This document shows positions 10,201-17,318 of a DNA stretch of 64,000 nucleotides, piece by piece (positions within the stretch are counted from its first letter, which is position 1; each line of letters starts with the position of its first letter). The DNA is from CAINVV01 sp037129695 (GTDB lineage: Bacteria > Bacteroidota > Bacteroidia > Bacteroidales > Prolixibacteraceae). Location of the stretch: NCBI GenBank assembly GCA_037129695.1, contig JBAXUL010000001.1, positions 1 to 64,000 of the forward strand. The letters are read 5' to 3'. Both the position numbers and the translations under genes were made by a program. Below the pieces are notes generated by a model. That model worked only from the letters and a program-made list of their open reading frames with translations. It searched no databases and had not been told where the DNA came from.

Positions 10201-11544
10201 CACACCATTTTCAATCCGGATGTACTTCGAATCTTGTCCTCCAATTTCAAAAATAGTGTCGACTGTAGGGTCATAGGCGATGGCAGCTGTTGCCTGTGCG
10301 GTGATCTCATTCTGGATGGTGTCTGCCCCGATAAAGTCTCCGGTAAGATAGCGTCCTGATCCGGTTGTTCCCGCTGATTTCACTTCGACACGCATTCCGA
10401 CTTCATCATCAATCTCTTTCAGGCCGCGTCTGATCGCATCTATTGGTTTACTGGCAGTTGGCAGGTATCGCCTGGCTATGACATTGTTTTTTTCGTCAAT
10501 CAATACCACATTTGTACTGAGTGATCCAACATCAATGCCTAGATACACCGGGTATTTTTCCTTTGTTCCTTCCGGTATTGGTGTGACATACCTGTTGTAG
10601 ACAGCGTTGGATTCTTTTAACGGAGGAAGATATTTTTTGTCGGTTTTGTCGCCTGCCAGAAATTGATCAAGGGCATCGAGACCTATGAATTTCTTGCTCG
10701 TTGAAGGATGATCTATCGCAAGCATGACTGCGCCGATAGCCCCCATGGAGGCATGATGTTCGGGTATGATCAGTTCGCCTTTCTCTAATTCGAGCACCTC
10801 CTCGAAGGCCCTGATCATGCCCACGTTGGCAGCAACTCCCCCCTGGAAAATTACAGGTTTATGGAATTTTTTTCCTCGGCCAAGTGTGCTTTTGAAATTG
10901 CGGGCTACTGCGAAACAGAGTCCGGCCACAATGTCATGCAAAGGAGTGGCAACCTGTTGGAGGTGAATCATGTCGCTTTTGGCAAATACGCTGCATCTGC
11001 CGGCTATGCGAGGGGGATTTTTAGATTTCAACGAAAGTTCGCCAAATTCATCGACGATGGAAACGCCAATCCTTTTTGCCTGCTGATCCAGGAAGGAGCC
11101 CGTGCCGGCAGCACAAAGGGTGTTCAGCGCAAAATCAGAAAGCTGTGATTGGTTGGTTACCTCCTTGTGTTCCATGAAGATCAGTTTGGAATCTTCTCCA
11201 CCCATCTCGATGATTGTTTTTACTTCAGGATACAATTTTGAGACTGAAGTCGACTGGCTGATGATCTCATTGATAAAACTGCCTCCAACCATTTCCGATG
11301 CCTGTTTGCCGCCGGTACCTGTAAATGCGATCAGACCTATGTTTTCAATTCCTATTTTGGTGGAGAGATCCGCTAAAATATTCCTGAGGACATTGAATGG
11401 TCTGCCATGACAGAAATCATACCTGCTGTCTGTAATTTGGCCGTTGCAGTCCAGTATAACTGTATTGACAGATATTGAACCTATGTCAATTCCCAGGTTA
11501 AAATTACTGCATACAGATTCCGTTGTGAGAGATGTAGGTTGCAT
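7282..11544 (-). CDS. Acyl-CoA dehydratase activase / 2-hydroxyacyl-CoA dehydratase-like giant fusion
   Basis: A 1420-residue protein built from two tandem ASKHA-type activase domains (BadF/BadG/BcrA/BcrD family; about 15-285 and 330-595), a linker with CxxCxxxC cysteines near 615-625, a DUF2229 domain (about 670-890) and a C-terminal dehydratase-like half. Each activase copy has a phosphate loop (GIDIGSIS; GIDVGSLS) and the [4Fe-4S] ligand motif CAAGTGSFL near residues 144 and 458, with a second Cys in GRCSVF/DRCTVF. Known single-domain activases use ATP to inject one electron into a 2-hydroxyacyl-CoA or benzoyl-CoA dehydratase/reductase. The fused form is known from anaerobes, but I know of no assigned substrate. 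It stands apart from any acyl-CoA pathway genes here, so fermentation of amino acids is possible but unproven. Confidence 0.85.
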   Translation of the reverse strand: MQPTSLTTESVCSNFNLGIDIGSISVNTVILDCNGQITDSRYDFCHGRPFNVLRNILADLSTKIGIENIGLIAFTGTGGKQASEMVGGSFINEIISQSTSVSKLYPEVKTIIEMGGEDSKLIFMEHKEVTNQSQLSDFALNTLCAAGTGSFLDQQAKRIGVSIVDEFGELSLKSKNPPRIAGRCSVFAKSDMIHLQQVATPLHDIVAGLCFAVARNFKSTLGRGKKFHKPVIFQGGVAANVGMIRAFEEVLELEKGELIIPEHHASMGAIGAVMLAIDHPSTSKKFIGLDALDQFLAGDKTDKKYLPPLKESNAVYNRYVTPIPEGTKEKYPVYLGIDVGSLSTNVVLIDEKNNVIARRYLPTASKPIDAIRRGLKEIDDEVGMRVEVKSAGTTGSGRYLTGDFIGADTIQNEITAQATAAIAYDPTVDTIFEIGGQDSKYIRIENGVVVDFEMNKVCAAGTGSFLEEQAEKLDINIVNEFGNLALSSHQPCKLGDRCTVFMESDLNSHQQKGEARENLVGGLAYSIVHNYIRKVVGTKPVGNKIFFQGGVTNNKSVVAAFEEVTGKKIIIPPHYDVTGAIGAAILSRNLMKPDAQSRFKGFGVSKLPYSLRKFTCKHCSNDCEVQMVKIEGEAKPLYFGGRCDRWEVADRKGKGKDIPNLFEERLKFLVGDYVEEPQRNQITIGIPRGLMLYYQQFPFWRTFFQELGFRIVVSDVTDSGIVTNSIESIVTETCFPVEVMHGHINNLLEKKVDFVFTPFIVNAKAATTNPTSNCNCPWIQSYPFMVKGAMHNNPLTEKLLVPTLHFRFSEKVIRKELAGFMKEKFGTPSSSVQKAFKKADEAQISFERTVAQRGAEVMANLPKDKKAMVIIGRPYNSADTMLNLNLVEKLINMDILPIPLDYLPLHTIDVFKDYPRMYWPNGQKILAASKIVNQTENLYAVYLSNFRCGPDSFLHHFVRDELKSKPYLLLEVDEHSADAGLLTRCEAFLDSLDGYRKLHSATKQPASFQMIRHFNDDRTIYFPYMRDAAYAVSAAVRSCGIQSEVLPMTDDNALELARKYTSSQECFPLTCTTGSFLQKLMEPGIDPKKVAFFMPDHNGPCRFGQYNQLQRKIFDRLGFQDAEIISPGNDDSYETMAAGKSTKFRFTAWKGMIAVDLLRKMQQERRPYEAIKGMTDQIYHQYLDEVIRSLETGANNLNAVLSRSALAFKNIPIVNGYRKPVIPVIGEVFMRDNPFCNGYVVQRLEDLGAETFMAPMAEWISYSTYRYWRDSIWKSDFKGLFKSKLQELSQHISQRMLNNRVAGVAELDRDLHLHEMLEACGTYVHKHYDGDPPLAMGAAVNLTKTNISGIANILPFTCMPGTLITSVSHLFRKDHDNIPWENIAYDGQDTINIDTRLQAFMHQAHQYCKEKGYDKARVWH

Positions 11545-11591
11545 AAGTCACAGAGGTTAAGGTTTGTGCTTCTAATCTACTGAATTTTTTT

Positions 11592-11599
11592 CAAAAATA
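11592..11599 (-). promoter_or_regulatory. Candidate -7 box (TATTTTTG) for the giant activase gene
   Basis: On the minus strand TATTTTTG lies about 48 bases upstream of the activase ATG at 11544 and matches TAnnTTTG. No clear -33 element is visible at 19-21 bp, so support is partial. Confidence 0.35.
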
Positions 11600-11754
11600 T
11601 TTCTTTATTACATCTAATTTTTCACATAAGTTTAAAATTTATAATCATTACAAATATGGTTTTTCAACAGAAGCGTTAATCACCTTGTAAGGTGAAAACA
11701 TTTTGTGAATTGATTATCTGAAATTAATTGGGATGAACCCTGGTGACAACGCAT

Positions 11755-11792
11755 AAAAAAGCCCTGATCCTACAAGAATCAGGGCTTTTTTT
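11755..11792 (-). terminator. Rho-independent terminator downstream of rpoD (could work both ways)
   Basis: An 8-bp perfect stem, GCCCTGAT (11761-11768) with ATCAGGGC (11778-11785), and a 9-base loop. It is flanked by six A on the left and seven T on the right, so it has a U-tract in either direction. It lies 16 bases past the rpoD stop at 11808 and would end rpoD transcription. Confidence 0.88.
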
Positions 11793-11807
11793 ATGTGTAG
11801 GAATTAT

Positions 11808-12668
11808 TTATCCAAGATAAGTTTTCAGCAGTTTACTGCGGGAGGTGTGTCTCAAACGACGGATTGCCTTTTCCTTGATCTGACGAACCCTTTCACGGGT
11901 CAACCCAAAGTGTTCTCCGATTTCTTCGAGGGTCATTTCGGTACTGGCAATGCCAAAGAACATGCGGATAATATCTGCTTCTCTCTCTGTCAGCGTAGCC
12001 AATGAACGTTCGATTTCACGGGATAGTGATTCATCAATTAAAGCACGGTCGGCATTGGGCGAATCGTTGTTGATCAAAACATCCAGCAGACTGTTGTCCT
12101 CACCATCCACGAAAGGTGCATCAACCGATACATGTCGGCCTGAAACACGCAGCGTGTCAGCTACTTTTTCTGCAGGAAGTTCAAGCTGATCTGCAAGTTC
12201 TTCTGGTGAAGGCCTGCGTTCATGTTCCTGTTCAAACTTGGAATAGGCTTTGTTGATTTTATTCAATGATCCAACCTGGTTCAATGGAAGACGAACGATA
12301 CGGGATTGCTCAGCAAGGGCCTGCAAAATTGACTGGCGAATCCACCAAACAGCATAGGAGATGAATTTGAATCCTCTGGTTTCATCAAATTTCTCAGCAG
12401 CTTTGATTAGACCTAAATTACCTTCATTAATCAAGTCGGGCAAACTTAATCCTTGGTTTTGGTACTGTTTGGCAACAGAAACCACAAACCTGAGGTTGGC
12501 TCTTGTCAGCTTTTCGAGGGCTGCCTGGTCACCTTTCTTGATCCGTTGCGCTAACTCAACTTCTTCTTCAACTGATATAAGTTCTTCTTTTCCAATTTCC
12601 TGAAGATATTTGTCAAGTGATGCGCTTTCGCGGTTTGTTATTGACTTGGTAATTTTTAGTTGTCTCAT
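11808..12668 (-). CDS. rpoD: RNA polymerase primary sigma factor RpoD/SigA
   Basis: Housekeeping sigma-70 factor of the short Bacteroidota type: 286 residues, lacking region 1.1. Region 1.2 starts at DKYLQEIGKEELIS, region 2 contains the -10-recognition segment FISYAVWWIRQSI (near 102-114), region 3 covers about 140-215, and region 4 has the helix-turn-helix LTLEEIG-type segment followed by LTRERVRQIKEKAIRRLR near the C-terminus. It recognises TAnnTTTG promoters, and several such promoters are in this window, including its own. A terminator lies 16 bp downstream. Confidence 0.97.
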   Translation of the reverse strand: MRQLKITKSITNRESASLDKYLQEIGKEELISVEEEVELAQRIKKGDQAALEKLTRANLRFVVSVAKQYQNQGLSLPDLINEGNLGLIKAAEKFDETRGFKFISYAVWWIRQSILQALAEQSRIVRLPLNQVGSLNKINKAYSKFEQEHERRPSPEELADQLELPAEKVADTLRVSGRHVSVDAPFVDGEDNSLLDVLINNDSPNADRALIDESLSREIERSLATLTEREADIIRMFFGIASTEMTLEEIGEHFGLTRERVRQIKEKAIRRLRHTSRSKLLKTYLG

Positions 12669-12688
12669 GCTCTGCGATTAAAAGTCTG

Positions 12689-12719
12689 CAAAGATACTAA
12701 TAAAGTTGCTTTCAACAAT
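12689..12719 (-). promoter_or_regulatory. rpoD promoter, TTG-N19-TATCTTTG
   Basis: On the minus strand a -33 TTG (12718-12716), 19 bp spacer and -7 TATCTTTG (12696-12689) match the Bacteroidota consensus closely. The -7 box ends 20 bases before the rpoD ATG at 12668. This would let the primary sigma factor drive its own gene. Confidence 0.75.
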
Positions 12720-12746
12720 GTTAAATCTTTGGTTACAATTGATGAA

Positions 12747-14204
12747 TTATTCGTTTAAATCAAATACATAATAGGCCCATTTCCCATCCGGATACACACC
12801 TTCAAACAGGGTCGGCTTTTTGCTGCTGCTTTGCGAGATAATGCGCTTGATATCCTCAACATTCCTGACCTCTATTTTGTTCACGTCGGTGATGATAAAT
12901 CCAACACGTATACCCGCATTTTTAATTTTTCCACTGGTGATTTTTAGCACCTGTACACCGTTTTCGATATTCAGACGTTCTTTGTCCTTGGTGGAAATCT
13001 CTCCGAACTCTGCACCCAGAGAAGAGAAATTCTCTTTCACGATGGAAGTGGTGCCTTTCATGTTCCGAAGGGTTACATTGAAAGTTTTGTCTGAACCGTC
13101 TCTTCTGATGACAATGGAAACCTGATCGCCGGGACGGTGTTTTCCTACCTGTTCCTGAAGTTCACCACTGGAATTGACTTTTGTTCCATTCACCTCCACG
13201 ATCACATCTCCTTTTTTGATTCCGGCAGATCTTGCAGCTCCTTCCTCGGTTGTTTCGTCAATATAGACTCCTTCAACTTTACTCAGCTTATTTTCTTTGG
13301 CGAGGTCTGCATCCACCGTCCTGATGGATACCCCTAGTAATGCCCGTTGGACTTCCCCGAATTTTCTGAGGTCTTCCACTACCTTGTGTACGATTGAAAC
13401 AGGAATGGCAAAGGAATAGCCGGAATAGGAGCCGGTTCTCGATGCGATGGCGGTATTGATCCCTACCAGCTCACCGCGAATATTTACCAATGCCCCTCCG
13501 CTGTTGCCTGGGTTGACTGCTGCATCAGTTTGAATGAACGATTCCATTGCCATTTTGTCGACCGAGATTCCGATGCTTCTGGATTTAGCGCTCACTATCC
13601 CTGCTGTGACGGTTGAAGTCAGGTTGAAAGGATTTCCTACGGCCAACACCCATTCGCCAAGTTTCAGGGCCTCAGAATCACCCCAGGGCAATACTGTCAG
13701 ATTCCTGGCGTCAATTTTGACCAAAGCAATGTCAGTATTGGAATCATGACCGATGACCTTGCCCGTAAATTTTCGGTTGTCATTGAGGATTACATCAATA
13801 TTTTCGGCCCCGTCAACCACATGGTTATTGGTCACGATAAAGCCATCTTCACTGATGATTACACCCGAACCAGCAGCCATGCTGTACTGTTGTTCCTGAT
13901 TGTATCCTCCTTTGGGGCCGAAGAAAAATTCAAAAAGCTGGTTGTTACCACCGTACATGTTATTCCTTGTTTTGGTGGTAATATGCACAACAGCTGAAAC
14001 ACTCTTTTCAGCTGCGAAGGTTAGATCGGGCAACTGCCCTTGCGGCAATGCAGGAGGAGAGTAGCTGGATAACTGGACAGGCCTGCTTTCATCAACAATC
14101 CCGGTTTTTTCGTTTTTATTAAATTGTGAATACAAAGAGAGAGCCAATACCGCTCCAATAAATGCAAATGCTACATAGGATGCACTTTTTTTAATTGCGT
14201 TCAT
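12747..14204 (-). CDS. degP: Do/DegP-type periplasmic serine protease
   Basis: Envelope quality-control protease/chaperone of the HtrA family; 485 residues. An N-terminal signal or anchor helix (about 9-26) is followed by a trypsin-like domain with the triad His128 (NNHVVDG), Asp158 (SNTDIALV) and Ser235 (GNSGGALV). PDZ1 spans about 283-385. A second, weaker PDZ lies at about 400-480. Such proteases degrade or refold misfolded outer-membrane proteins. It is upstream of rpoD on the same strand, but rpoD has its own promoter in the 78-bp gap. No clear TAnnTTTG box was found upstream of it. Confidence 0.93.
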   Translation of the reverse strand: MNAIKKSASYVAFAFIGAVLALSLYSQFNKNEKTGIVDESRPVQLSSYSPPALPQGQLPDLTFAAEKSVSAVVHITTKTRNNMYGGNNQLFEFFFGPKGGYNQEQQYSMAAGSGVIISEDGFIVTNNHVVDGAENIDVILNDNRKFTGKVIGHDSNTDIALVKIDARNLTVLPWGDSEALKLGEWVLAVGNPFNLTSTVTAGIVSAKSRSIGISVDKMAMESFIQTDAAVNPGNSGGALVNIRGELVGINTAIASRTGSYSGYSFAIPVSIVHKVVEDLRKFGEVQRALLGVSIRTVDADLAKENKLSKVEGVYIDETTEEGAARSAGIKKGDVIVEVNGTKVNSSGELQEQVGKHRPGDQVSIVIRRDGSDKTFNVTLRNMKGTTSIVKENFSSLGAEFGEISTKDKERLNIENGVQVLKITSGKIKNAGIRVGFIITDVNKIEVRNVEDIKRIISQSSSKKPTLFEGVYPDGKWAYYVFDLNE

Positions 14205-14502
14205 AAATAGTAATTTTTAAAATTTGATTGGATGCGTAACTCAAATTTTGTACCAAGTTGGTGGGTACTCACATCCTATTAGACGTAAAAGATGTGAAAA
14301 GTAATCACGATTAACAAACTTTAACTACGATCTTTTCCACTGCGCTTCAAAATGGACTTTATCTAACATAATTCCATGGTGAATCATGGAGAAAAATGGT
14401 CAGCGATTTGCAGTTATTACGGATCAAAATACAGATTGAATCCAGATTTATCATTGATTTTTGCTGAAGTCAGAGTCACTGAAAAAATTGCAGGACAATT
14501 TG
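14205..14502. other. Intergenic region between degP and the LOG-family gene
   Basis: About 300 bp without a supportable gene. The only structure I see is a short palindrome CCATG-GTGAAT-CATGG at 14374-14389 and a weaker CACATC/GATGTG pair near 14271-14300. Neither is followed by a T-tract, and no consensus promoter was found. Confidence 0.5.
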
Positions 14503-15102
14503 TCAGTTTTTGTTTTCGTTCTCTTTGTTTGGGACATTGAACCATTTGGAGAGGGGTTCTGCCGGGACATAATCCCGGATGTATGCAACTGCTTCTTCCG
14601 GAGTGGAAGCGACAAAATACATTTCGCGGTAGCTCTCCTTGGCAAAGGTTTCCTGGTAAGCCCTGTCGAATTGTTCGAACAGTGGGTTGTAATAACCGTT
14701 GGTGTTGATGAAAACAATTGCTTTGTTGTGGTAATTCAATTGCTTCAGGGTAATTACCTCCAGAATTTCCTCCAGTGTTCCGAAACCGCCCGGAAGTGCG
14801 ATGAACGCATTGGAGCGTTTGCGCATCAGGTATTTTCGCTCACGCATATTGGGAGTGATGATCTGTTCGTGGTCGTTGGGACTGGAGAGCCTGTGGGCAT
14901 GTATCAGTTCCGGAATGATGCCTACAGTCTTCGAGCCACTTTCCCTGGCTGCTTCGGCGCAGGCATGCATCAGACCCACGTTGGCACCACCGTATATCAG
15001 TTTCCAGCCTGATTCTCCGAGCAGGCGACCCAGACTCCGGGCCGCATCAAAATAGATTTCCGGGATTGCATTGCTTGAGGAGGAGAAAACACAGATGTTC
15101 AT
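14503..15102 (-). CDS. LOG family protein (TIGR00730 Rossmann fold; nucleoside 5'-monophosphate phosphoribohydrolase-like)
   Basis: A 199-residue Rossmann-fold protein with the LOG signature PGGFGTLEE at residues 104-112 and the conserved YGGANVGLM near 37-45. Characterised members split cytokinin-type or purine nucleoside monophosphates into base and ribose 5-phosphate. I chose ATG at 15102 (MNICVFSSSS), which fits the family's N-terminal beta strand. The same frame is open to 15171, but those 23 codons are translated heptad repeat. It follows gyrB on the same strand across an inverted repeat array. Confidence 0.88.
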   Translation of the reverse strand: MNICVFSSSSNAIPEIYFDAARSLGRLLGESGWKLIYGGANVGLMHACAEAARESGSKTVGIIPELIHAHRLSSPNDHEQIITPNMRERKYLMRKRSNAFIALPGGFGTLEEILEVITLKQLNYHNKAIVFINTNGYYNPLFEQFDRAYQETFAKESYREMYFVASTPEEAVAYIRDYVPAEPLSKWFNVPNKENENKN

Positions 15103-15112
15103 AGATAGTGGG

Positions 15113-15187
15113 AAATGAAAAGTGAAAAGTGAAAAATGAAAAATGAAGAATACTAATTTTTCATTTTTCACTTTTCATTTTTCACTT
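15113..15187. repeat. Inverted heptad array forming a long AT-rich hairpin
   Basis: Left arm: five 7-bp units (AAATGAA, AAGTGAA x2, AAATGAA x2) at 15113-15147. Right arm: TTCATTT, TTCACTT, TTCATTT, TTCACTT at 15160-15187. The arms contain a perfect 20-bp inverted repeat (15125-15144 with 15156-15175) around an 11-base loop, extendable outward with few mismatches. It starts 4 bp past the gyrB stop codon and ends 10 bp before the LOG-family start, filling the whole gap. Confidence 0.88.
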
Positions 15188-15191
15188 AAAT

Positions 15192-17156
15192 TTATACATC
15201 AATATTCGCGTAGGTCGCATTGTCTTCAATGAACTTACGTCGTGGCGGCACTTCGTCTCCCATCAGCATCGAAAAGACGTGATCAGATTCAGCTGCATTT
15301 TCAATTTCCACCTGGCGCAAGGTTCGTCTCTCTGGGTTCATGGTAGTGTCCCAGAGTTGTTCCGCGTTCATCTCTCCCAAACCTTTGTATCGTTGAACAT
15401 GTACACTCTTTTCATTGCCACTTGCCCAATCCTCGATGATTCTCATCCGTTGGGCTTCAGTCCAGCAATATTGCTCCTGTTTTCCTTTCTTCACAAGGTA
15501 AAGTGGCGGGGTGGCAATGTAAATGTGGCCATTCATGATCAGATCGTGCATGTAACGGAAGAAGAAGGTCATGATCAGCGTGGCAATGTGCGAACCATCG
15601 ACGTCCGCATCCGTCATGATGATGATCTTGTTGTATCTTAATTTTGAGATATTGAGCTCTTTTGGGTCTTCGTCAGTACCGATGGATACGCCCAGTGCAG
15701 TATATATGTTGCGAATCTCTTCGCTGTCAAACACTCTGTGTGGCATGGCTTTCTCCACATTGAGAATCTTTCCCCTCAAGGGAAGTATCGCCTGAAAACT
15801 TCTGTCGCGGCCTTGTTTGGCAGTTCCGCCCGCTGAATCTCCCTCGACAAGGAACAACTCGCAACGTGCAGGATCTTTTTCTGAACAGTCGGCCAGTTTA
15901 CCCGGCAGACCGCTTCCTGTCAGCACGTTTTTACGCTGAACCAGTTCCCGTGCCTTGCGTGCGGCATGACGTGCCGTGGCAGCCAGAATCACTTTGTTGA
16001 CAATGATTTTTGCCTCTCTTGGATGCTCTTCCAGATAGTTGCTGAGCATTTCGCTCACGGCCTGGTCAACGGATGCACTGATCTCAGAGTTTCCCAGCTT
16101 GGTTTTTGTCTGGCCTTCAAACTGCGGTTCCTGAACTTTACAGGATACAACTGCCGTCAAACCTTCACGGAAGTCATCGCCGGCAATTTCGAATTTAAGC
16201 TTCTGGAACATCCCGCTGTTCTCGGCATAGCTCTTGAGGGTTCTTGTAAGTCCCCTTCGGAAGCCGGTAAGGTGCGTTCCGCCCTCTATCGTATTGATAT
16301 TGTTAACGTAAGAATGTACGTTTTCAGTGAATGAGTTGTTGTAACACATGGCTATCTCGACAGGAACATCGTTTTTCTCTGTAGAGATATGGATGGTTTC
16401 GTCAATAATCCGTTCGCGGGTTCCGTCAAGGTAATCGACAAATTCAGATAAGCCGGCCTCTGAATAAAACACCTCCTGTTTAAATGATCCGTCAGCCTCT
16501 TTAAACCTTTCATCCGTCAAAGAAAGTCTGATCTTTTTGTTCAGGAAGGCCAGTTCACGCAAACGGGCAGAGAGAATGTCGAATTTGAATTCAGTGGTTG
16601 TAAAGATGGTGTCATCAGGCATGAAAGTGATGGTCGTTCCAGTATGGTCGGTAGCTCCAACAATTTTCACATCTCCCTGAGGTGCACCTTTGGAATACTC
16701 CTGTTCCCAGATGTTTCCGTCGCGGTGAATTTCTGCACGGAGATAGATGGAAAGCGCATTCACGCACGAAACACCCACACCGTGGAGTCCGCCCGAGACT
16801 TTGTAACTCTCTTTGTTGAACTTCCCGCCGGCATGCAATACCGTCAGAACAACCTCCAATGCCGATTTGTTTTCACCTATATGCAGTTCGGTTGGGATTC
16901 CCCTTCCATCATCTACTACTGTAACTGAGCCATTTTCATTGATTGTTACCTGAATGTTGTTGCAATAGCCTGCCAATGCCTCATCGATTGAATTGTCAAT
17001 GACTTCATAAACAAGGTGATGCAATCCGCGGATATTGACATCCCCGATGTACATGGCAGGGCGTTTTCTAACCGCTTCCAATCCTTCCAATACCTGAATA
17101 CTGTCTGCGCCGTAAGAGACTTCGGCCGCGGATTTTATCTTCTTCGCTTCACTCAT
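15192..17156 (-). CDS. gyrB: DNA gyrase subunit B
   Basis: ATPase subunit of DNA gyrase; 654 residues, the compact form without the large insertion of the E. coli protein. GHKL ATPase motifs are visible: EVIDNSIDEA near 51-60, DDGRGIP near 81-87 and GGLHGVG near 122-128. The TOPRIM domain has EGDSAGG near 440 and DADVDGSHI, and the C-terminus has QRYKGLGEMNAEQLW. A consensus-like promoter sits about 120 bp upstream (17280-17310). The inverted heptad array follows directly after the stop. ParE is the close alternative, but the QRYKGLGEMN element and overall pattern favour GyrB. Confidence 0.95.
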   Translation of the reverse strand: MSEAKKIKSAAEVSYGADSIQVLEGLEAVRKRPAMYIGDVNIRGLHHLVYEVIDNSIDEALAGYCNNIQVTINENGSVTVVDDGRGIPTELHIGENKSALEVVLTVLHAGGKFNKESYKVSGGLHGVGVSCVNALSIYLRAEIHRDGNIWEQEYSKGAPQGDVKIVGATDHTGTTITFMPDDTIFTTTEFKFDILSARLRELAFLNKKIRLSLTDERFKEADGSFKQEVFYSEAGLSEFVDYLDGTRERIIDETIHISTEKNDVPVEIAMCYNNSFTENVHSYVNNINTIEGGTHLTGFRRGLTRTLKSYAENSGMFQKLKFEIAGDDFREGLTAVVSCKVQEPQFEGQTKTKLGNSEISASVDQAVSEMLSNYLEEHPREAKIIVNKVILAATARHAARKARELVQRKNVLTGSGLPGKLADCSEKDPARCELFLVEGDSAGGTAKQGRDRSFQAILPLRGKILNVEKAMPHRVFDSEEIRNIYTALGVSIGTDEDPKELNISKLRYNKIIIMTDADVDGSHIATLIMTFFFRYMHDLIMNGHIYIATPPLYLVKKGKQEQYCWTEAQRMRIIEDWASGNEKSVHVQRYKGLGEMNAEQLWDTTMNPERRTLRQVEIENAAESDHVFSMLMGDEVPPRRKFIEDNATYANIDV

Positions 17157-17279
17157 TTTTTAAAATGGATTTTTATCGAAAATTAATACAATGATCTGGT
17201 AATCAGAATATTATTACTGATTCCATAAGTACGCAAACCATCGAATACTGTATGATTTTATCTTATTTAACTAAGCAGA

Positions 17280-17310
17280 CAAATGTAGCTTATTTTCACC
17301 AAACAGACAA
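17280..17310 (-). promoter_or_regulatory. Candidate gyrB promoter, TTG-N20-TACATTTG
   Basis: On the minus strand TTG (17310-17308), a 20-bp spacer and TACATTTG (17287-17280) match the Bacteroidota pattern. It would give a leader of about 115 bases ahead of the gyrB ATG at 17156 and separates gyrB from the beta-barrel gene upstream. Confidence 0.55.
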
Positions 17311-17318
17311 GTAATTTT

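Noticed and set aside
14374..14389. Palindrome CCATG-GTGAAT-CATGG as an operator
   Set aside because: Too short, not near a recognisable promoter, and expected by chance at this length.
15103..15171. N-terminal extension of the LOG-family protein
   Set aside because: The codons are translated heptad repeat (Phe/His/Ser pattern), and the family's N-terminus matches the ATG at 15102.
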